Source: Acinetobacter sichuanensis (GTDB taxonomy: Bacteria; Pseudomonadota; Gammaproteobacteria; Pseudomonadales; Moraxellaceae). Taken from it: a DNA stretch of 64,000 bases. A program made the position numbers and the translations under genes. This document shows positions 58,625-64,000 of the stretch, piece by piece; the stretch's first letter is position 1, and each line of letters starts with the position of its first letter. The stretch covers positions 1 through 64,000 of the forward strand of contig NZ_PYIX02000018.1 in assembly GCF_003024515.2 (NCBI RefSeq), in the 5' to 3' direction. The notes beneath the pieces are model-generated. The model had not been told where the DNA came from. It ran no database searches and saw only the letters and a list, made by a program, of their open reading frames with translations.

Positions 58625-59395
58625 ATGTCATTCGCAAAAATTTATACCCGAGGCTTACTCGGGTTACATGCGCCTTTAATTGAAGTCGAAGTTCATGTTA
58701 GTGCAGGTTTACCCTCACTGACTATTGTGGGTTTGGCTGAGGCTGCTGTGAGAGAAAGTAAAGATCGTGTTCGCTCTGCCATCATTAATAGTGGCTTTCA
58801 ATTTCCGACCAAACGCTTAACCATCAACTTAGCCCCTGCTGATTTACCTAAAGATGGTTCGCGGTTGGATTTACCAATTGCATTAGGTATTTTAATTGCC
58901 ACAGGACAAATTCCAGATACAGCCATAGATCAGTTTGAATTTATGGGTGAGTTAGCATTAGATGGGCACTTAAGACCTGTTACAGGAACTTTGACGATTG
59001 CAATGGCATGCCAACAGGCTCAACATCGTTTAATGTTACCTACTGCAAATGCAGATGAGGCTGCGCAACTGCCTGATATTGAAGTTTTTGCAGCCTCACA
59101 TTTAAAGCAAGTCTGTGAACACTTTACTGAAACACAAAAAATTAAAGTGACAGAGACTTGCCAAAGTATTTCACCACAAGGCTATAAATTTGATTTAGCA
59201 GATGTTAAAGGACAGGTACGCCCACGCAGAGCCTTAGAAATTGCTGCCGCAGGTGGACATTCTATTTTATTTAGAGGACCTCCCGGTACAGGTAAAACTT
59301 TGCTTGCTTCTCGTTTAGCCAGTATTTTACCACCACTAAATCATCAGGAAAATTTAGCAGTTGCCAGTATTTACTCGATTGCTAATTTACAACAT
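58625..59395 (+). pseudogene. comM: comM, 5' part only, interrupted by a mobile element
   Basis: The frame begins MSFAKIYTRGLLGLHAPLIE and shows GLAEAAVRESKDRVRSAI, NLAPADLPKDGSRLDLPIALG and Walker A GPPGTGKT (about residue 220), then stops making sense after ASIYSIANLQH. A full ComM is about 495 residues; Walker B and the rest of the helicase are absent. The frame runs into the element and ends at 59413. ComM is the hexameric branch-migration helicase for natural transformation. comM is the known insertion site of AbaR/Tn6022-type islands in A. baumannii. Confidence 0.93.
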
Positions 59396-59463
59396 TGTCA
59401 CTTACAAAAATAAAAGCTAGTTTACAAAAATAGAAGCTAGTCAAATATATAAAAATAGACTAT
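59396..59463 (+). mobile_element. Tn7-like transposon end in comM
   Basis: comM sequence stops at 59395 and TGTCACTTAC begins at 59396. Two nearly identical 19-base repeats, TTACAAAAATAAAAGCTAG (59402-59420) and TTACAAAAATAGAAGCTAG (59422-59440), follow, then a degenerate third (around 59445-59461, AAAAATAGACTA). A TGT tip with tandem repeats containing ACAAAAATAG resembles the TnsB sites of Tn7 (ACAAAATAG core). The five bases before the tip (AACAT) may be half of the target duplication. The other end is not in the window that I can see. Confidence 0.7.
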
Positions 59464-59516
59464 TAATAACTCATAATTTCTTTTTTATAATAACCTTTAT
59501 TAGAGTATATTCTGAT

Positions 59517-61325
59517 ATGACCTCTATTGACTCATTTCCTGATGATGAAATCGAACGAGTTGTCTACCTATATAGTTGTTTAAAGTTAAATTCGAGTTCT
59601 GAATCTGACAATATATTAATTGAAGTTCTACTTGTTGAGCTTGATGCGGCAAACCCTAATCGTTTAAATGTATCTGAAAATTCTTACAACAAATATGATG
59701 TCACTTTTCGAGATTTGGATACAGTACAAATTGGCACAATATGGAAAGGCCAAACACGAATAGAGGGAAGAAAATTCTCTTTTAATAACTGTCTGAGAAC
59801 AGTTAATTTTGAGTTTGATTTTTCCATTAACGAACCAAAGATCATTAGATTTGATGCTAAGATTCCTGATTCAGACGAATACTACTTATATAATGAAAAA
59901 ATATTCATTCCTAAAAATGAATACAGTGCAAATGTGCCTTTTAGATATTACCCATTTTTAATGAGTAAATATTGTATTTTAAAATCAAATGATAATATCG
60001 AAGTACTTACAAGTTGTATTCATTCACTCCATGCTTTTTATATCCCTGCAAGAAAGGACATTAGAGGCCATATCATCAATGAAAATTACAGTATTTCACA
60101 TATAGTTGATTTATTTTTAGAAAAATATGAAATTCAAAATGTTGAAAATGTTGAAAATGTTGAAAAAATATCTGTTGTACTGAAAAAAAATATGGTTAAA
60201 ACCATAGGAAAAGAAGCGATCACATTTTTGGCAAATCTAGCACTAAACAAAAACACCCAAGAAAAAGTGCTAAATATACGAAATTCGTTAAATGACATAA
60301 AACTCGATAAAACTGGAAAGCCATATCCATCTAGATTTCCTAGTGTAATTCCTCCGCATTCAACAACAATGAGCTTAACTGCCGAAGGTATTTGGCTTGA
60401 AAATGGAAAACGATTTTTAATTACACACGTATCTAAAGTTTCTCCTATTGCTGATTTTCCTATAGTAGCTTATGCACCTGTAACAGAATCAGAGGAACAG
60501 ATAGAAACCATTGATAAAGATAAAGTTCATAGACAAGGTCGAAACAAAAAAAAACGCAATAACACTCGTATCAACACCCAAGAAGACCCATCTCACAACA
60601 GAGGTGAAAATAAAAAACAGACTGATATTTCAGTAGATTTTACTGACTTCGATATTGAGATTATTGAAGAAGTAATTGAAACTGAATCAAATATACAATA
60701 TATTGAAAGTAAAGAAAAAAATGAAAATAAAGATGAAGAATCATCAGGCAACCGTTATGGCAATAGAAAGAATAAACCTACAAAATCTGAAAATTCAGAA
60801 AAAAAACCGAATAAACTAGATGTAGATGATCTTGCTCTTATATTTAGTAGTTTAAAAAACATTGAAGCTAAAAAAGATTCTACTAAATTAACTAAAGTAT
60901 CTTGCATTGATCAAAGTGGAAATCTTTCAGACACCTTTTCACTTTTACAGATAAAGCCCATCGTTAAATTCCCTATTCATAATACTTGGATTAACGATGA
61001 CGTTGGAAGATTACTTTTGTTTTTAAAGTTAGAGTTAGCCGAATTTCATGATCATCTTTACCTTATTGATATTAAGAAAAATAACAAAAATAATGAAGCA
61101 TTTTGTTTTTTTCTATTTATTACCAAAGAGATGCTTAATGAAAAAAATATAACCATGATTTGTGAAGCAATTGAGGGGAAAAAAGGAACAAAAAAATGGT
61201 TCGATATTTGCAAGACTAACTTCAATCATAAAAGAGCCATGAAGCACATGCATACTGACCAAGCTGATTGGGTTGCAAGTTTTAATAAAATTTTCAAAAT
61301 ATTAATAAAAAAGAAAAAATTATAA
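59517..61325 (+). CDS. Large AT-rich ORF inside the comM element, possibly TnsE-like
   Basis: A 602-residue protein, AT-rich in codon use compared with the core genes. Residues about 1-270 are globular. The part around 280-320 has MSLTAEGIWLENGKRFLITHVSK. Residues about 340-430 are a charged, low-complexity linker with a basic start (RQGRNKKKRNNTR). The C-terminal domain (about 435-600) has HLYLIDIKKNNKNNEAFCFF and RAMKHMHTDQADWVASF. Size, central basic linker and C-terminal layout resemble TnsE of Tn7-like elements, which directs insertion to replicating plasmids, but I cannot confirm homology. The ribosome site is weak. Confidence 0.55.
   Translation: MTSIDSFPDDEIERVVYLYSCLKLNSSSESDNILIEVLLVELDAANPNRLNVSENSYNKYDVTFRDLDTVQIGTIWKGQTRIEGRKFSFNNCLRTVNFEFDFSINEPKIIRFDAKIPDSDEYYLYNEKIFIPKNEYSANVPFRYYPFLMSKYCILKSNDNIEVLTSCIHSLHAFYIPARKDIRGHIINENYSISHIVDLFLEKYEIQNVENVENVEKISVVLKKNMVKTIGKEAITFLANLALNKNTQEKVLNIRNSLNDIKLDKTGKPYPSRFPSVIPPHSTTMSLTAEGIWLENGKRFLITHVSKVSPIADFPIVAYAPVTESEEQIETIDKDKVHRQGRNKKKRNNTRINTQEDPSHNRGENKKQTDISVDFTDFDIEIIEEVIETESNIQYIESKEKNENKDEESSGNRYGNRKNKPTKSENSEKKPNKLDVDDLALIFSSLKNIEAKKDSTKLTKVSCIDQSGNLSDTFSLLQIKPIVKFPIHNTWINDDVGRLLLFLKLELAEFHDHLYLIDIKKNNKNNEAFCFFLFITKEMLNEKNITMICEAIEGKKGTKKWFDICKTNFNHKRAMKHMHTDQADWVASFNKIFKILIKKKKL
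60138..60164 (+). repeat. Three tandem 9-base repeats in the large ORF
   Basis: AATGTTGAA is repeated three times without a gap, giving Asn-Val-Glu three times in frame. It is a simple in-frame microsatellite; copy number may vary among strains. Confidence 0.9.
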
Positions 61326-61350
61326 ATAGAGAATTAAATTTACTAAAATA

Positions 61351-61381
61351 TGCTTCGTATTTATTGAAGAATTACGAAGCA
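61351..61381 (+). terminator. Hairpin after the large ORF
   Basis: TGCTTCGTA/TACGAAGCA, perfect 9-bp arms around 13 bases, followed by GCTTGTTTT. Likely end of the large-ORF transcript. It overlaps the tail of the minus-strand fragment at 61372-61512 and could serve both. Confidence 0.6.
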
Positions 61382-61512
61382 GCTTGTTTTAAAACTTCTA
61401 CTTCAAAATGATCCATTAGCTTCTTTATTACTTCTTTTTAAATAGATAACTCATATAAAGAATAGTATGAAATATATCTAAAACTTCCAACAGGTTTCTC
61501 AATCAACCAATA
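61372..61512 (-). pseudogene. Decayed gene fragment (C-terminus) upstream of adeA
   Basis: On the minus strand, after a TAA at 61513-61515, 24 sense codons read YWLIEKPVGSFRYISYYSLY then ELSI, followed by one TAA and then KEVIKKLMDHFEVEVLKQAA and a final Ser and stop at 61372. The text looks like a real protein C-terminus with one nonsense change and no start. It might be the tail of a LysR-type regulator, but this is a guess. No ORF with a ribosome site is present, so it is noncoding now. Confidence 0.4.
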
Positions 61513-61700
61513 TTAATAAAGTTATTATAAAACAATAATTTAGCTTAACAAAATCAAGTGTTTATTATTAATAATAGTTTCAGCCAAATTAAAATTACTT
61601 CCCATTTAACAGTTTTCTCCACACAATCTCCACATAACATTAGCAATTCATAAACACTGCTATTTCAAAATAGTAGCATCTAAAACTCTCTCTGAAAAAC
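61513..61700. promoter_or_regulatory. adeA upstream region with AdeR-like direct repeat and a small dyad
   Basis: TCTCCACA occurs at 61616-61623 and again at 61627-61634 (11-base period). Read on the other strand this gives two GTGGAGA units and agrees, as I recall it, with the published AdeR direct repeat (GTGTGGAG repeated at 11 bases) in most positions. Nearer the gene, CTATTT-CA-AAATAG (61660-61673) is a perfect 6-bp dyad. The bases left of about 61600 look unrelated to an ade locus and adeRS is absent there. Confidence 0.55.
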
Positions 61701-62864
61701 ATGCAAACATGTCATCATTTAATAAGTTCAATACTTATTACAACTGTACTTTTGATCGGCTGTACACAATCCAAAGATGCTGAACAGTCCGCAGCAGAAA
61801 TGCCGCCGGTGGTGGTCAGTACCATCACTGTATTACCGCAATCTATGAATGTAATTGAAAATCTTCCCGGCCGTGTTACAGCTTACCGGATTGCTGAAAT
61901 TCGTCCGCAAGTAGGTGGAATTGTTGATAAAGTGCTTTTTAAACAAGGCTCTTATGTGCAAGCAGGTCAACCACTTTTTAAATTAAATTCTGAAATCTTT
62001 CAGGCAGATGTAAAAAGCAATCAAGCTACTTTAAACCGTGCACAAGCTGAGGTGACACGTTTGCAGGTGCTGTTAAAACGCTACACTGAATTGGTAAAAG
62101 TAAATGCGGTTAGTCAGCAGGAATACAACAATACGGAAGCAGATTATAAAAAAGCAAAAGCCGATGTGGCGCAAATGCAAGCTATGTTAAGTAGACAGCA
62201 GCTCAATCTTAAATATGCCACTGTCACAGCACCCATCTCAGGAACGATTGGTGAAATCTTAGTGACTGAAGGTGCATTGGTTGGTCAAGGCGATAGCAAT
62301 GCGATGGCCGTAATACAACAGATTAATAAAGTCTACGTCGATGTAAAGCAATCAATTAGTGATTATGAAAAGCTACAGGAAGCTTTGCAGCAAGGTGACG
62401 TGTCAAACATCAAACATACGGTTGAAATCCTGAATAGTCAGGGTAAACCTTATAATGTCACAGGTGAAATCCTATTTTCAGATACTAAAGTTGATCCTGA
62501 CACGGGTGATGTCACGATTCGTATTCTAGTCAATAATCAAAATCAAAAACTTTTGCCAGGCATGTATGTTCGAGTCAATATGAGCCGAGCTCAAGTTGAA
62601 AATGCGCTGTTAGTACCTGAACAAGCGATTCAACATGATATTAATGGTAAAGCCAATGTTACGATTGTTAATCAAAAAGGTTTAGCGCAAAGCAAGCCTA
62701 TTCAGCTTGGTCAACGTTATCAAAATAGCTATGTAGTAACACAAGGATTACAAGCAGGCGAAAAAGTTATTGTTGAAGGCGCTGATCGTATACAGCCTGA
62801 GCAAAAACTAAAAATTAAGCAGTGGCAACCTACAAATACTCAGGAAAGTGGAGGCAAGAAATAA
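61701..62864 (+). CDS. adeA: RND efflux periplasmic adaptor AdeA-like
   Basis: A 387-residue membrane-fusion lipoprotein. Lipobox LLIGC with Cys21. The protein follows AdeA: ENLPGRVTAYRIAEIRPQVGGI, VDKVLFKQGS, the hairpin coiled coil (about 95-170), ATVTAPISGTIGE, YVDVKQSISDYEKLQEALQQ and LLPGMYVRVN. It links the AdeB pump to an outer-membrane channel; the pump exports aminoglycosides, tigecycline and other drugs in A. baumannii. It diverges clearly from A. baumannii AdeA. adeB overlaps by one base (TAATG). Confidence 0.88.
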   Translation: MQTCHHLISSILITTVLLIGCTQSKDAEQSAAEMPPVVVSTITVLPQSMNVIENLPGRVTAYRIAEIRPQVGGIVDKVLFKQGSYVQAGQPLFKLNSEIFQADVKSNQATLNRAQAEVTRLQVLLKRYTELVKVNAVSQQEYNNTEADYKKAKADVAQMQAMLSRQQLNLKYATVTAPISGTIGEILVTEGALVGQGDSNAMAVIQQINKVYVDVKQSISDYEKLQEALQQGDVSNIKHTVEILNSQGKPYNVTGEILFSDTKVDPDTGDVTIRILVNNQNQKLLPGMYVRVNMSRAQVENALLVPEQAIQHDINGKANVTIVNQKGLAQSKPIQLGQRYQNSYVVTQGLQAGEKVIVEGADRIQPEQKLKIKQWQPTNTQESGGKK

Positions 62865-64000
62865 TGTCTCAATTTTTCATTAAGCGTCCTGTTTTTGCAT
62901 GGGTGATCGCTTTATTTATTATTTTGTTAGGTGTACTCAGTATTCCCAAGTTACCTATTGCAAGATTTCCGAGTGTTGCGCCACCACAGATCAGTATTAC
63001 TGCAATCTATCCAGGTGCTACCCCAAAGACACTGAATGATAGTGTTGTGACATTGATTGAGCGGGAAATGTCAGCTGTCAAGAACTTACTGTATTACAGT
63101 TCAAGTTCGGATAGTTCTGGAACAGCAACAATCACCGCAACCTTTAAACCAGGCACAGATGTAGAACTGGCACAAGTTGATGTACAAAACAAAATTAAAG
63201 CCATTGAGTCGCGCCTACCCCAAACAGTTCGACAACAGGGGCTGATGGTTGATGCTGCATCATCTGGTTTTTTAATGATGGTGGGGTTGAGTTCACCAAA
63301 TGGCAAATATAGTGAAATTGATGTCAGTGACTATATGACTCGCTATGTAATTGAAGAATTAAAACGGGTCGAAGGTGTTGGTAAAGTCCAAAACTTTGGT
63401 GCTGAGAAAGCCATGCGAATTTGGGTCGATCCAGACCGCTTGGTCTCTTATGGATTGAGTATTCAAGATGTGAATACAGCCATCCAAAACCAAAACTTGC
63501 CGATATCACCGGGTCGTATTGGTGATGTTCCTGCGTTGAAGGGGCAACAAATCACCATTCCTTTGACTGCTCAAGGTCAATTAGAAACTGTAGAGCAATT
63601 CAAGAACATTAGTTTACGTGCTCAACAAAATGGTGCCATTGTTCGATTATCGGATGTTGCTCGTGTCGAAATTGGTGCGCAAATGTATAACTTTGCGATT
63701 TTAGAAAATGGTAAAGCCTCTACAGCTGTGGCGATACAAATGAGTCCTGGTGCCAATGCTGTTAAGACTGCAGAGGGTGTAAAAGCAAAAATTGAACAAT
63801 TAAGTCTAGCATTGCCTGATGGTATGAAATTCTCTATACCTTACGACACTGCACCTTTTGTAAAAGTTTCGATTGAAAAAGTAATCATGACATTGCTTGA
63901 AGCTATGGCTTTAGTTTTTATTGTCATGTTTATTTTCTTACATAATGTTCGATACACCTTAATTCCAGCGATCGTTGCACCGATTGCATTGCTTGGCACA
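62864..64000 (+). CDS. adeB: RND efflux transporter AdeB-like, N-terminal part (runs off right edge)
   Basis: The first 379 codons of a multidrug RND pump. It begins MSQFFIKRPVFAWVIALFII (TM1) and has IARFPSVAPPQI, YPGATPKTLNDSVVTLIERE, DVELAQVDVQNKI, VEGVGKVQNFGAEKAMRIWVDP and the TM2-TM3 region ALVFIVMFIFLHNVRYTLIPAIVAPIA-like sequence. It closely follows AdeB of A. baumannii, more so than AdeG or AdeJ. The frame is open to the edge. Whether adeC follows cannot be seen. Confidence 0.92.
   Translation, partial: MSQFFIKRPVFAWVIALFIILLGVLSIPKLPIARFPSVAPPQISITAIYPGATPKTLNDSVVTLIEREMSAVKNLLYYSSSSDSSGTATITATFKPGTDVELAQVDVQNKIKAIESRLPQTVRQQGLMVDAASSGFLMMVGLSSPNGKYSEIDVSDYMTRYVIEELKRVEGVGKVQNFGAEKAMRIWVDPDRLVSYGLSIQDVNTAIQNQNLPISPGRIGDVPALKGQQITIPLTAQGQLETVEQFKNISLRAQQNGAIVRLSDVARVEIGAQMYNFAILENGKASTAVAIQMSPGANAVKTAEGVKAKIEQLSLALPDGMKFSIPYDTAPFVKVSIEKVIMTLLEAMALVFIVMFIFLHNVRYTLIPAIVAPIALLGT

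Noticed and set aside
59396-59463. Repeats as a CRISPR array
   Set aside because: Only two to three copies with 1-3 base gaps, no spacers; fits TnsB-like end sites much better.
60138-60164. Triple repeat as a regulatory iteron
   Set aside because: It is in frame inside a long ORF and keeps Asn-Val-Glu; a simple coding microsatellite.
61372-61512. Remnant of adeR or adeS
   Set aside because: The fragment does not resemble the C-termini of AdeR or AdeS as I know them, and a C-terminal tail is not what should lie next to adeA if adeR were divergent.
61326-61700. Second transposon end between the large ORF and adeA
   Set aside because: No inverted copy of the terminal repeat (GCTTTTATTTTTGTAA type) was seen in this stretch, so the other end is probably beyond the window or lost.

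Overview
The window is a chromosomal segment of an Acinetobacter species outside, or at the edge of, the A. baumannii group. Reasons: AT-rich DNA; a tRNA-Thr/Tyr/Gly/Thr-tuf cluster; H-NS, GspN/C/D and FHA proteins of Acinetobacter type; the order pepA-holC, lptF-lptG, gpmI, ctpA, pilR-pilS, gacA, pbpG; an orphan adenine methyltransferase lying between ribD and ribE; and comM next to ubiK and glnK-amtB. The AdeA and AdeB proteins at the right edge look related to, but clearly divergent from, those I know from A. baumannii. The species cannot be fixed from the window alone.

Layout. 1-770: 5' part of tuf and four tRNA genes, minus strand. 0.9-8.4 kb: trpE, gph, an FHA-TM protein, the type II secretion operon gspN-gspC-gspD and an H-NS-family gene, all minus. 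8.7-14.8 kb: the haem operon hemC-hemD-hemX-hemY plus a thioesterase, then the AlgZ/AlgR two-component pair. 14.9-17.2 kb: argH, yggX, tandem hairpins and a candidate 26-codon gene with its own terminator; then phoU (minus). 18.4-21.7 kb: three tandem paralogous lipoprotein genes of unknown function. 21.8-27.4 kb: TPP riboswitch-thiC, nudF, cpdA, dksA, gluQ (with a palindromic repeat at its 5' end) and a zinc-ribbon protein. 27.5-33.1 kb: murD-ftsW, and feoA-feoB plus a small Cys-rich protein with Fur-like sites upstream. 33.3-37.9 kb: xerD, dsbC, hom and thrC, with a structured leader before thrC. 38-48.8 kb: a frame-damaged hypothetical gene, pbpG, gacA, pilS, a broken pilR, ctpA, gpmI and lptF-lptG. 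48.9-58.5 kb: pepA-holC, small hypotheticals, dedA, ribE, the methyltransferase, ribD, nrdR, amtB, glnK (with a sigma-54-type promoter) and ubiK.

58.6-64 kb is the accessory end. comM is cut at about codon 257 and is followed by a sequence with the features of a Tn7-like transposon end: TGT at the tip and 20-bp-spaced repeats resembling TnsB sites. Next come an AT-rich 602-codon gene whose layout suggests TnsE, a decayed gene fragment, and an adeA-adeB RND efflux operon. The adeA upstream region carries a direct repeat like the AdeR-binding motif, but no adeRS genes are adjacent. comM (transformation) and pilR (type IV pilus transcription) are both damaged, which suggests weakened natural competence. 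This right-hand region, together with several short leader or small-peptide candidates (before trpE and thrC, and after yggX), is the part most worth a second look.
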